This document shows positions 24,577 through 33,040 of a stretch of 42,134 nt of DNA, piece after piece. Both the position numbers and the translations under genes were made by a program. The DNA lies in the NCBI GenBank assembly GCA_009838845.1, contig VXRD01000170.1, positions 1 through 42,134 on the forward strand, given 5' to 3'. Numbering within the stretch: position 1 is the stretch's first letter; each line of letters opens with the position of its first letter. The notes below the pieces were generated by a model. It was not told the DNA's origin and made no database searches. It saw only the letters and a list, made by a program, of their open reading frames with translations. This DNA comes from Gemmatimonadota bacterium. GTDB taxonomy: Bacteria > Latescibacterota > UBA2968.

Positions 24577-26793
24577 ATGCGAATAGTGAGAATAGGCTTC
24601 TGGCCTGTGGTGCTGGCGCTGTTGTTCCTGCCGTGTAGCCTTTGGGCCCAGGCTGCGCCGATGCGGAACCTGACCCGGGGACTGCTCTGGTCGGGCTATC
24701 GCAGCAACGGCATCCAGGGTAAGACAGAGGGCATGACCAGGAGCTGGACGAGGCTGTGGGACGCGGGCCTGATGTATCCCGGCGCTCCCATTTTGGAGGG
24801 AGACTTTGAAGACTACTGGGGAGTTAAGGAGAGCATCGACTTTGCGGATCGTTCGACCCACACCAGCCAGGGAGAGGGAATCTATGTGCTGACAAAGGAC
24901 GAGAACGGCTTCTACAATGTGTCGATGTCCAACCCGCGGATCGTCACAGAGGATATCGTGCCGATGACCTACGATGCCTCCGCCGGTCCGGAGAAAGATC
25001 TGGGAGTGCGGACGGTCTCCCCGGCGACTGGAGCAGTGACGGCCAACTACTGGCCAGGAGCACCGCCGGTGGTCAACGATGTGACGGAGATCCACAACTT
25101 CGACTACAACCGTTACATTCCCAACGACACCCAGCCCGAGGAAATCTTGATTACGCAGTGGGGCACCGAAACCGGGATTGTCGTGACTCGAAAGGCCAAA
25201 GCGTGGGGCTACCCGGACTACGACGACTTCATCATCCAAGAGGTCATTCTGGAGAATACCGGGACGAAGCAGTTGAACGATACCTACCTTTCATTTTTCA
25301 ATCTGCCCAGAGTCTCCCGGGCAGGGCACATGTGGACGGGCTGGACCAGCGGCTGGGAGGATGTGAGCACCCGGGTGCAGGACGACTGGTTCAAGTACAG
25401 CGAAGCGCCCAATTTCGATGGCCACGCGGATCTGAGGGGAAAAAAGATCCAGTACGTCTATGACGGCGACTATCCCTTTGACCAGGCCGATGACACGGGA
25501 GAGCCTGCCCGGCTGGCTGAGGCCCCGGGCAATGTCCGAAACTCCGGCCTTCTCAAAGAAGGGCAGCTCCGGGCATTTCAGTATATCGGGCTGGCCCTGT
25601 TAGACGCAGATCCGACCGACGGGTTCGCCCAGGACGACGAGGTCTATGTAGCACCGAAGAATTCCGACCAGCCAGCCTTCCCCTTCTGGTGGCAAATCCG
25701 CAGCCTGGACGACATCGATACGCCGGAGCATCCTATGTCCGACGAGGAGATCTACCTGGAGATGACCGGTCAGGGGACGCGCCCCATCTCGCCAAAGCAC
25801 CCCCAGGACAATCCCACAGAGCTTATGAACATGGGCTTCGCCCAGACCTATGGTCCCTACGATCTGGGACCCGGCGACAAGGCCAAGGTCGTGGTGGCCT
25901 GGGTGGCCGGCACCGGAGCCGAATTTGCAAGCTCGGGAGAAACAGTGGACATTTTTGGATGGAGCAGACAGCCGGGAGCTCAGGCTCAGGTGTCCGACGG
26001 CGAACGGGCACTGGCCCAGCACCTGGATCGGGCCCGGTTTGCCTACGCCAACAACTACGATATCCCTGACGCGCCGCCCGACATCAGATTCACGGTGGAA
26101 AGCGACGAGGACGGGAACAACCTGCTGTCCTGGTCTGCCGATGCAGAGGCCGCTGAAGATCCCGACTATATGGGGACCGCAGAGGCGCGGGATGTAGCTG
26201 GCTATCGGATTTACCGGTCAGAACTCACGTCTATGGGCCCCTGGGAGCTTCTGGTGGACCTCCAGACTGGCACGCACAGCTACAAGGATGCTTCCTCGCT
26301 CGCGGGGTTCAGTTATTGGTACTCTGTCCGAAGCTACGACACTGGGCACGCCGACTGGAACGGCACAGGGATGGCGATTCCCTCCCTGGAGAGCGGACAC
26401 GGCGCGCCCGAAACGAGGACGCACCTGCAAAGCATACCCTTTGTGGTGGCCTCCGATAAGAAAGACCGATTCGAGGATCCGGTGATTGTGGTGCCCAACC
26501 CATTCAGACTCGACGACATTCACCGCTACCCGGGTGGTAGCGAAGAGATCCGGTTTGTAAATGTGCCCCGAAGGTGCAAGATCTCGATCTTTACCGTCTC
26601 TGGAGATCTGGTCGCGGTGGTCGATAACCCGGTGCGGACAAGGTCCCCGATTCGGGGAGAGACGAGTTGGAATCAGGTGGTACTGAATTTCGCGTCGAAG
26701 GTCTCGACGGGAAAGTATTTCTTCGTGGTGGAGTCGCTGATGCCGGGGAGCGAGGGCGAGAAGAAGACAGGGACATTTATGATTGTCAAATAA
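24577..26793 (+). CDS. Secreted protein with Fn3-like and FlgD-like C-terminal domains
   Basis: This is a 738-residue exported protein of unknown function. The signal peptide is about 1-25 (ends LWAQA). The N-terminal 480 residues are unrecognised, rich in Trp/Tyr and acidic residues, and include a Gly-rich stretch before PDAPPDIRF. A fibronectin type III-like domain spans about 490-600 (ISDEDGN-like region, VAGYRIYRSELTSMGPWELL, GFSYWYSVRSYD). The C-terminus (about 640-738, IRFVNVPRRCKISIFTVSGDLV, STGKYFFVVES, KTGTFMIVK) matches the FlgD-Ig-like/type 9-like C-terminal fold seen on secreted FCB-group proteins. AAGGAGG precedes the ATG. Sitting between the TonB receptor and a PorV-like protein, it may be the surface ligand-binding partner of the receptor, by analogy with SusD. 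Confidence 0.7.
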   Translation: MRIVRIGFWPVVLALLFLPCSLWAQAAPMRNLTRGLLWSGYRSNGIQGKTEGMTRSWTRLWDAGLMYPGAPILEGDFEDYWGVKESIDFADRSTHTSQGEGIYVLTKDENGFYNVSMSNPRIVTEDIVPMTYDASAGPEKDLGVRTVSPATGAVTANYWPGAPPVVNDVTEIHNFDYNRYIPNDTQPEEILITQWGTETGIVVTRKAKAWGYPDYDDFIIQEVILENTGTKQLNDTYLSFFNLPRVSRAGHMWTGWTSGWEDVSTRVQDDWFKYSEAPNFDGHADLRGKKIQYVYDGDYPFDQADDTGEPARLAEAPGNVRNSGLLKEGQLRAFQYIGLALLDADPTDGFAQDDEVYVAPKNSDQPAFPFWWQIRSLDDIDTPEHPMSDEEIYLEMTGQGTRPISPKHPQDNPTELMNMGFAQTYGPYDLGPGDKAKVVVAWVAGTGAEFASSGETVDIFGWSRQPGAQAQVSDGERALAQHLDRARFAYANNYDIPDAPPDIRFTVESDEDGNNLLSWSADAEAAEDPDYMGTAEARDVAGYRIYRSELTSMGPWELLVDLQTGTHSYKDASSLAGFSYWYSVRSYDTGHADWNGTGMAIPSLESGHGAPETRTHLQSIPFVVASDKKDRFEDPVIVVPNPFRLDDIHRYPGGSEEIRFVNVPRRCKISIFTVSGDLVAVVDNPVRTRSPIRGETSWNQVVLNFASKVSTGKYFFVVESLMPGSEGEKKTGTFMIVK

Positions 26794-26821
26794 CCGTGCG
26801 ACCATGAAAGGAGGCATAAAA

Positions 26822-27760
26822 ATGAGACGCAGTCTGTTGATAGCCACTTTGGCCGCACTGATGGGGCCGTTTCTGGCCGTGGATGCAGAGGCCATCTTCA
26901 AGAAACTGGGCACGACCGGGTTTAACTTTGTGAAAATTGGCCAATCGGCTCGCCCTGTGGCGATGGGATCTGCATATATGGCCATTTCTAACGATATCAA
27001 TAGCATCTTCTGGAATCCGGCTGGTCTGACCCACATCGAGAGGGCTGCATATACCTTTTCTTACAATCGCTGGTTTGCCGATTCAAAACTCTACTCGGGT
27101 GCCGTGGCTTATCGTTTCGGTGCTTCGGTCTTCGGGGTCAGCATGGTGTCGTTCCGGACGAAGCCATTTGAGGAGACGACTATTTTCGAACCCATGGGCA
27201 CCGGCAAGATGGTAGAGGGGGACGACATCGCGTTCGGTGTTGCCTATGCCTACCAGTTCACCGATAGGCTCTCTTTCGGTGCAAACTTCAGGTACCTTCA
27301 AGAGTCTCTATTCGAAGATTCGAATACGACTTTTGACGCCAGCGTCGGTACGCTTTTCTACACTGGTTTCCAGTCTTTCCGGTTGGCGATGACCCTGAAG
27401 AACTTCGGGCAGGACAACACCGTTATCGCAGAGAGCTCTTTTATGCCGGTGGTTTACACAATCGCCGGGGCCATGGAAGTGATCGGGAAGGTGGGAGATC
27501 CCACTTACCTGACACTTTCAGCAGAGAACGTATTTGCGATTGATTACGAAGGACGCGTTCACATGGGTGCTGAGCTGTGGTTGGCCAATACACTGGCACT
27601 GAGGGGGGGATACAAGTGGAATTACGACGCCGAGGATTTCAGCGTCGGCGCCGGGCTCAAGCGGGCTTTTGGTGCCGCGTCGCTAAGTGTGGACATCGCT
27701 TACACTCATAGCAAATACTTCAACGCACCTTTGAGATTCACGGTAAACGGGACGTTCTGA
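26822..27760 (+). CDS. PorV/PorQ-family outer-membrane protein
   Basis: This is a 312-residue beta-barrel protein of the PorV/PorQ (UPF0164-like) type. After a signal peptide (about 1-23, ending DAEA) comes the family entry motif GTTGFNFVKIGQSARPVAMGSAYMA, with SNDINSIFWNPAGLTHI, then alternating amphipathic strands to the terminal NGTF. In type 9 secretion, PorV shuttles cargo proteins with C-terminal domains to the surface; relatives occur widely in Latescibacterota, KSB1 and Gemmatimonadota beside TonB receptors. The start is ATG 26822 with AAAGGAGG upstream; an earlier in-frame start at 26783 overlaps the previous gene and is less likely. A hairpin at 27781 closes this outer-membrane unit. 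Confidence 0.82.
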   Translation: MRRSLLIATLAALMGPFLAVDAEAIFKKLGTTGFNFVKIGQSARPVAMGSAYMAISNDINSIFWNPAGLTHIERAAYTFSYNRWFADSKLYSGAVAYRFGASVFGVSMVSFRTKPFEETTIFEPMGTGKMVEGDDIAFGVAYAYQFTDRLSFGANFRYLQESLFEDSNTTFDASVGTLFYTGFQSFRLAMTLKNFGQDNTVIAESSFMPVVYTIAGAMEVIGKVGDPTYLTLSAENVFAIDYEGRVHMGAELWLANTLALRGGYKWNYDAEDFSVGAGLKRAFGAASLSVDIAYTHSKYFNAPLRFTVNGTF

Positions 27761-27780
27761 GCGTCTGTAATGGTATGCCT

Positions 27781-27818
27781 AACGCCGGGGGCATGGAGAG
27801 GTCCAAACCTCCGGCGTT
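27781..27818 (+). terminator. Probable terminator hairpin after the PorV-like gene
   Basis: AACGCCGGGGG (27781-27791) pairs with CCTCCGGCGTT (27808-27818), 11 pairs including one G-T, with a 16-base loop. It is followed by GATTTTG, a weak T-run, so termination may be partial. Confidence 0.5.
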
Positions 27819-27951
27819 GATTTTGTGGATTGTTCTCGTATTTCTGTCCTTATTTTTTTCTGGTGGTCCTTGACCGTATTCTTGAATCAAACGGATATCC
27901 AAGGGACACCAGTTTTTTTTGAGGGATTCATTTAAAGGTGGGGTGCTGGAA

Positions 27952-29148
27952 ATGAAGACTTACAAGGTCGGTGTGGTCGGACTCGGTCACGGAAGAAGCC
28001 ATGTTCGTCTAACCCACGAATACCTTGAGCAGACCGAGTGCGCTGCGATCTGTGATGTGAACGAGGAGCGGCTGAAGAACACGGCTGAAGAACTGGATAT
28101 AGGCAAGACAACCACGCATTACGCGGACTTACTTTCGGACCCGGACCTGGACATTCTGTGTATCTGTTCGCCCTGTCATATCCACGGGCAGATGGTGCTG
28201 GCGGCGCTGGATGCCGGCAAGCATGTGATGGTTGAGACGCCGATGGAAAACGAGTCCATGGAACGACTCTGGAAAATTATCACGATGGCCGAACGCCGGC
28301 ATCTGAAGGTCCAGATGGACTGCCCGGACCGGTGGATCCCGGAGTCGGTGAAGATGAAGCAGTTGATCGACGATGGCCATGTGGGGGAAATCTATTACGT
28401 GATCTGCGAATATTTACAGGATATTCGGCAGCAGGGCGGAGGCGGACTCATGAAAAAAGAGGGTTTCCGGATGGGCTACGGGGTGAAGGCACAGGAATCT
28501 GTGTCTGCCGGAGCCGGCATCTATGCTGTGGACACGGCCCGGTGGTTTCTGGGAGAGGACTTCACGGAGGTTTTTGCCTACGGCAATCGCAAGAATCTGC
28601 CCAGCCGGAACGTGGACGACCACGATGTGGCTCTGTTTCGGACGGCCTCTGGGGCGATTGCACGGGTCCAGTGTTCAAAGGCAGCGAGGCGTCCCTACAA
28701 GGAAATTACAAAATCGGTGTGGGGTACGAAGGGCACGATCGAATCTACGGGGTATCTGCCTGCGCCCCCGGACAGTACGGGGCTTTACGGATGTCTGGTG
28801 GAGGACGGCGCCGGACCCAAGCCTTATACCGGGCCTTACGAGATGCGTCCGATTGAGGTGCCGTCGGTTCCACTACCGGAGTGGATCACCCAGGATATGG
28901 TCAGGAAGGTGGGGCATGGCGGTGTGGAGTTCTTCAGTTGGATGGACTTGATCCACTCGATCGAGAACGATTGTATGTCGGAGATCAATGTCTATGAAGC
29001 GGCGCGCACATGTGCCGGGGCAGTTGCGGTCAACGAGTCGAAGGTGGCGCATCGACCGATCTCTATCCCACAGATTGTGGATCGACACGATGAGATGAAA
29101 CCGCTCTATCCACTGCCCTATGGGGAAGCGTCGAGTGCGGAGCTTTGA
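27952..29148 (+). CDS. Gfo/Idh/MocA-family oxidoreductase (paralog 2)
   Basis: This is a 398-residue NAD(P)-dependent-type oxidoreductase. The start is ATG 27952, after an in-frame TTG at 27919. The nucleotide site is VGVVGLGHGRSH (6-17). In place of the catalytic EKP motif is Glu-Thr-Pro (95-97), so the lysine is lost. The second motif reads AGAGIYAVDTARW with Tyr191 where most dehydrogenases have His; a Tyr is known at the matching place in glucose-fructose oxidoreductase. The C-terminal part has VGHGGVEFFSWMDLIHSIEND. It closely resembles the protein at 35110 (shared VRxxxEYxxQTE, CSPCHxHGQ, NLPxR/MPYRQV regions). It follows a 191-base gap after the PorV-like gene and is followed 39 bases later by an SDR gene. 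Confidence 0.88.
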   Translation: MKTYKVGVVGLGHGRSHVRLTHEYLEQTECAAICDVNEERLKNTAEELDIGKTTTHYADLLSDPDLDILCICSPCHIHGQMVLAALDAGKHVMVETPMENESMERLWKIITMAERRHLKVQMDCPDRWIPESVKMKQLIDDGHVGEIYYVICEYLQDIRQQGGGGLMKKEGFRMGYGVKAQESVSAGAGIYAVDTARWFLGEDFTEVFAYGNRKNLPSRNVDDHDVALFRTASGAIARVQCSKAARRPYKEITKSVWGTKGTIESTGYLPAPPDSTGLYGCLVEDGAGPKPYTGPYEMRPIEVPSVPLPEWITQDMVRKVGHGGVEFFSWMDLIHSIENDCMSEINVYEAARTCAGAVAVNESKVAHRPISIPQIVDRHDEMKPLYPLPYGEASSAEL

Positions 29149-29187
29149 GGTGCCGATTTTTCATAAATTGTCCTGGAGGCCGGAATT

Positions 29188-30015
29188 ATGGAGAACGATA
29201 CAAAACCATCCCCTCTTCAAGGTCTGGAAGATCGCGTTGCGGTCGTGACGGGCGGGAGCCGGGGCATCGGTCGGGCAATCGCTCGCGAGTTGGCACGTCA
29301 GGGGGTGGCGGTCGCCGTCAACTATACCGCCAATGCCCCGGCAGCCGCGAGCGTGGTCAGTGAGATTGAGCGGGATGGAGGACAGGCTATGGCGATCCAG
29401 GCCGATGTATCGGATCGCACAGCAGTGGAGGCCATGGTCCAGGCAGCGGTTCAACGTTTTGGCAGTATCGATATTCTGGTCAACAACGCCGGTATAGATG
29501 TCGCCGTATCCGTTCTCGATACAACCGATGCCGATTGGGAGCGGATTTTTGCGGTAAATGCCCGGGGGTGCTTTCTCTGCACGCAAATCGCGGCTCGGGT
29601 TATGATCGATGCCGGGGGCGGTGGACGGATCATCAACATCAGTTCGCTCAACGCCCACCTGGGCTGGATTGCAAGAGCCGCCTACAGCGCCTCCAAGGGT
29701 GCGATGGAGGCTTTTACCCGGTGCTGTGCCCGGGATCTGGGGCAATATGGAATTACGGTCAACGCCGTGGCACCCGGTGCGATTCGGACCGACATTTGGG
29801 GCGATGCGCTCACGCCCGGCGCTGAAAAGGCACAGGCCGAGCGCGTTGCCCTCGGGCACATCGGAGAGCCGGAGGATGTCGCCGGAATCGTTGTATTTTT
29901 GGCGTCCCCATCTGCGCGCTTTATCACCGGCGAGGTTATCCTGGTGGATGGCGGCCGAGGGACATGCGATTACTTGCCGACAGAGCATGCGTTAGAGGAC
30001 AAGATGTATCCGTAG
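29188..30015 (+). CDS. SDR-family NAD(P)-dependent oxidoreductase
   Basis: This is a 275-residue classical short-chain dehydrogenase/reductase. The cofactor motif TGGSRGIGRA is at about 21-30, NNAGID at about 97-102, and the catalytic Ser and Tyr-x-x-x-Lys are in INISSLNAHLG and AAYSASKGAM. The C-terminal signature is VNAVAPGAIRTDI. The FabG-like fold acts on a hydroxyl/keto group, but specificity is not readable. TGGAGG lies nine bases upstream of the ATG. It is part of a tight plus-strand run with M20-like, PhyH and RraA genes, consistent with oxidation of a sugar or polyol intermediate. Confidence 0.92.
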   Translation: MENDTKPSPLQGLEDRVAVVTGGSRGIGRAIARELARQGVAVAVNYTANAPAAASVVSEIERDGGQAMAIQADVSDRTAVEAMVQAAVQRFGSIDILVNNAGIDVAVSVLDTTDADWERIFAVNARGCFLCTQIAARVMIDAGGGGRIINISSLNAHLGWIARAAYSASKGAMEAFTRCCARDLGQYGITVNAVAPGAIRTDIWGDALTPGAEKAQAERVALGHIGEPEDVAGIVVFLASPSARFITGEVILVDGGRGTCDYLPTEHALEDKMYP

Positions 30016-30037
30016 ATTTGATCAGGAGGGCATTAAA

Positions 30038-31411
30038 ATGGCAGAGGATACACTTAAACAGATTTTCGAATATGTTGATCAACATTTCGACGATCATCTG
30101 GCAGCTACGCAACGCTATCTTCGCCAACCCAGCATCTCAACGGAGAATTTGGGGATACAGAAGTGTGCCGAAATGACCGCAGAGATGCTGCGAGACCTGG
30201 GTGCAGACGCGAGGCTGGTCCCTCTGAAAGGCGGTCATCCCGTCGTGTACGGCCATTTGATGTCCAGCAACAGCGATCGCACCCTTCTGGTCTATGGCAT
30301 GTATGACGTCCAACCGGTAGATCCGCTGGAGGCCTGGGATTCGCCGCCCTTTGAGGCCAGGATTGTGGATGGCCGTATCATTGCCCGAGGTGCCATAAAC
30401 ACCAAGGGACCGCTGATGGCTTTTATTCACGCCGTCCATTCCATTCAGGCCGTTACGGGTGATGTGCCCGTCAACCTCATTTTTCTCATAGACGGTGAGG
30501 AGGAATTGGGCAGTCGGCACCTGCCCCAGTTTATTGAGCAGTACACAGATGAGTTGAAGACGGCCGATGCGATGTACTACCATCTCCCATTGGAGACCGT
30601 TAAAGGCCATCCGCAGGTAAGTCTGGGTTTCAAAGGCATTGCCTACTTTGAACTGGCGGTCAAAACACTGCCGACTGATGCGCATTCCATGGTCGGGCCT
30701 GTGGTCAACAGCCCGGTGTGGCGGCTGATCTGGGCACTTAATTCTATGCGCGGGGCCGACGATCGAATTGTGATTGATGGTTTTTATGAGAATGTACGGC
30801 TTCCCACTGAGGATGATGAGCACCTGCTCACCGATCTGGTCGATATTTGGGGGCCCCGTGCTTTCAAGGAGATGTACGGTATTACGGAATTCCGTGAAGG
30901 GCTTGATGGCCTGGACCTTGTCAGAGAAGCGATTTTTGCGCCTGGCCTGAATATCGACGGCTTTCTGTCCGGATACACTGGGCCCGGACCCAAAGCGATT
31001 GTGCCAGCTTCGGCGATGTGCAAAATAGACATCCGATTGGTGCCGGATATGACTGTCCAGGAGATTCTGGACAAGGTACGCGCCCATCTGAACCGACATG
31101 GGTATGGCGATATCGAACTGAGATTTGTGACCGGATACGATCCAGCCAGGACATCGCCGAAAGAGCATATCGCGCAAGCCGCTGTCAGAGCCCTCAGAAG
31201 ATTAGACGCCGAGCCTGGAGTTGTGCCTATATTACCTGGAACGGCTCCGCAAGTGTTGTTCAGCGAGCCTCCGTTGAACCTGCCCTTTGTGATGTCGGGA
31301 CTCGGTCACGGCTGGTTATTGCACGCCCCTAACGAGTATTTCGAAGTGGAGGGCCTGCGAGCATGTGAGAAGTCGGCGGTTGCGCTTCTGTATGAATTTG
31401 CAGATGCTTGA
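30038..31411 (+). CDS. M20-fold (dipeptidase/deacetylase-like) protein lacking key metal ligands
   Basis: This is a 457-residue protein of the M20/ArgE/DapE/carnosinase family, with normal length and a dimerisation domain (DAHSMVGPVVNSPVW, His215) as well as a conserved KIDIRLVPDM. In active relatives the metals are held by a His in GHxDVQP, an Asp in S/TDDKG, two Glu, an Asp and a C-terminal His. Here the first site reads YGMYDVQP (Met88), the second AINTKG (Asn121), and the third Asp aligns with Leu183. Glu155-Glu156 (GEEELGS) and His429 (LLHAPNEY) remain. A normal two-zinc centre therefore seems unlikely. It may bind its ligand without hydrolysis, use one metal or act by changed chemistry. 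A GGAGGG ribosome site precedes the ATG and the stop overlaps the next possible start. Confidence 0.85.
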   Translation: MAEDTLKQIFEYVDQHFDDHLAATQRYLRQPSISTENLGIQKCAEMTAEMLRDLGADARLVPLKGGHPVVYGHLMSSNSDRTLLVYGMYDVQPVDPLEAWDSPPFEARIVDGRIIARGAINTKGPLMAFIHAVHSIQAVTGDVPVNLIFLIDGEEELGSRHLPQFIEQYTDELKTADAMYYHLPLETVKGHPQVSLGFKGIAYFELAVKTLPTDAHSMVGPVVNSPVWRLIWALNSMRGADDRIVIDGFYENVRLPTEDDEHLLTDLVDIWGPRAFKEMYGITEFREGLDGLDLVREAIFAPGLNIDGFLSGYTGPGPKAIVPASAMCKIDIRLVPDMTVQEILDKVRAHLNRHGYGDIELRFVTGYDPARTSPKEHIAQAAVRALRRLDAEPGVVPILPGTAPQVLFSEPPLNLPFVMSGLGHGWLLHAPNEYFEVEGLRACEKSAVALLYEFADA

Positions 31412-31461
31412 TGGTTGTAGCGGAAGAGTCATCGGCCGCCACAGTGAAGGAGATTGAGGGA

Positions 31462-32304
31462 ATGTCCGTCTTAAGCACAGAAGACCGAACCTTTTGGGAA
31501 GAGAACGGTTATGTTGTTATTCCCAATGCCGTTCCCCCGGATCAGGTCAGAGCAGCCGAACAAAAGGTCTGGGATTTTCTGGGCATGGGTCCCGAGCATC
31601 CAGAAAGCTGGTACCCGAATCCTCCCCGTGCGAGTATTATGGTCGAAATGTACCAGGATCAGACCCTCTGGAACAACCGCCAGTATCCCCGCGTCTATCG
31701 GGCGTTTGCCGAGATTTTTGGGACGAAAAAGCTGTGGGTGAGCATCGATAGAGCCAGTATGAATCCACCAGAACGGGACGACTGGAAATACTCCGGCAAA
31801 TTCCATTGGGATACATCGTTGGATTTGCCGATCGAATTTTGGGTACAGGGTGTGCTCTATCTAACGGATACTGCCCCCAACCAGGGGGCGTTCTCCTGTG
31901 TACCCGGCTTTCACCGAAAGATCAAGGCGTGGCTGAAGGACCTGCCGCCGGATGCCGACCCCCGGCAGCAGGATATCGAAAGCCTGGGCGTGCGGTCAAT
32001 TCCAGGCAGGGCGGGAGATCTCATTATCTGGCACAGTGCGTTGCCTCATGGAAGCAGTCCAAATACGGCCGATCTTCCGAGAGTAGCGCAATACATCACT
32101 ATGTATCCCGCTCAAGAAGAAGATGAAGAAGCACGGGACCATCGGATTGAGGCCTGGCGAGATCGCCTGGCGGGTCTGGTTATCGAAGTAACCGGTAAGC
32201 GCTGGGAACTCCGGAAAGAAAAGGAACACGAACTTGGCCTGACAGCAAAATTGTCTCCCCTGGGACGAACACTATTAGGTCTTGATCTATGGGAAGACAA
32301 TTAA
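31462..32304 (+). CDS. Phytanoyl-CoA dioxygenase (PhyH) family protein
   Basis: This is a 280-residue Fe(II)/2-oxoglutarate-type dioxygenase. The entry motif is FWEENGYVVIPNAVPPDQV. The iron site is His-Trp-Asp in GKFHWDTSLDLP and the distal His in WHSALPHGSSPN, followed by an Arg (LPRVAQY) suited to bind 2-oxoglutarate. In bacteria these enzymes hydroxylate many small molecules. The start chosen is ATG 31462, with AAGGAG and GAGGG upstream; ATG 31411 overlaps the previous stop by one base and gives a longer form. The gene lies between the M20-like and RraA-like genes and probably supplies an oxidative step in the same pathway. Confidence 0.88.
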   Translation: MSVLSTEDRTFWEENGYVVIPNAVPPDQVRAAEQKVWDFLGMGPEHPESWYPNPPRASIMVEMYQDQTLWNNRQYPRVYRAFAEIFGTKKLWVSIDRASMNPPERDDWKYSGKFHWDTSLDLPIEFWVQGVLYLTDTAPNQGAFSCVPGFHRKIKAWLKDLPPDADPRQQDIESLGVRSIPGRAGDLIIWHSALPHGSSPNTADLPRVAQYITMYPAQEEDEEARDHRIEAWRDRLAGLVIEVTGKRWELRKEKEHELGLTAKLSPLGRTLLGLDLWEDN

Positions 32305-32332
32305 AGAAAAAATAAAATAGGAGGTCAATTTG

Positions 32333-32992
32333 ATGGATTTTGAAGAGATCAAGCGGCGTCTGTCCCTTCTCGATACCGCGTGCATATGTGATGCCAACAA
32401 GGACCTCAGGGCTATCGATTCTGCCATTCGTCCAATCACCACTGGCCTCAAGCTCATCGGACGTGCACACACTGTGACCTGCCACGAAGACTTTCTTACG
32501 GTCGTCAAAGCGCTGAGAGACGCCGAGCAGGATGAGGTTCTTGTCATCGATTCCCAGGGCAGTCGCAGGGCGCTGACGGGCGAATTGTTTCCGACTGAGG
32601 CCATGCGCAAGCAACTGGCTGGCGTCGTCATCGACGGTCCCTGCCGGGATACGGCAAAGATACGCACCTTACCTATTCCGTATTATGCCCGTTCAATCTA
32701 TCCCGTTGCCGGTACCACTTCCAAGATATTCGAGACACAAATACCAATCTCGTGTGGAGGCGTGAGCGTGCATCCGGGTGATATTCTTTTCGGCGACGAC
32801 GATGGTGTTGTTGTGGCAACCACCGCTGAATTGTCAAAGGCTATTCCGATTGCCGAGGATATCCAGAAAAAGGAAGGGCTGTTGCTCACAAAGATGGAAG
32901 AAGGGGTGAGCCTGCTTGACATGTTGAATTTTGAGGAACATTCTGCGAAGGTGGGTGCTGGAAAAGAGAGCGAGTTGAAGTTTATCGTTTGA
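32333..32992 (+). CDS. RraA-family protein (4-hydroxy-4-methyl-2-oxoglutarate aldolase-like)
   Basis: This is a 219-residue protein of the RraA/HMG-CHA aldolase fold. The signature GVVIDGPCRD near 104-113 supplies the Arg-Asp pair that in aldolases binds pyruvate/oxaloacetate and the divalent metal. The GEL stretch upstream and GDDDGVVVATTAEL downstream are also typical. Family members outside RNase E control split 4-hydroxy-2-oxo acids to pyruvate or act on related sugar acids. The start is ATG 32333, preceded by AGGAGG; a TTG one codon earlier is not needed. With PhyH, SDR and Gfo/Idh/MocA genes nearby, a terminal aldol cleavage role is plausible. Confidence 0.87.
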   Translation: MDFEEIKRRLSLLDTACICDANKDLRAIDSAIRPITTGLKLIGRAHTVTCHEDFLTVVKALRDAEQDEVLVIDSQGSRRALTGELFPTEAMRKQLAGVVIDGPCRDTAKIRTLPIPYYARSIYPVAGTTSKIFETQIPISCGGVSVHPGDILFGDDDGVVVATTAELSKAIPIAEDIQKKEGLLLTKMEEGVSLLDMLNFEEHSAKVGAGKESELKFIV

Positions 32993-33040
32993 GTTATTAC
33001 CGCCCACGATAAAAAAAATAGACATTGGGGAAGATAGGTT

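Noticed and set aside
27865..27875. GGTC-CTT-GACC dyad upstream of the second Gfo/Idh/MocA gene, as a second copy of the GntR operator
   Set aside because: The arms are centred on three bases rather than one and the flanks do not match the TGGT-N3-ACCA core, so it is not the same site. A weak TTGACC at 27870 lacks a good -10 element.
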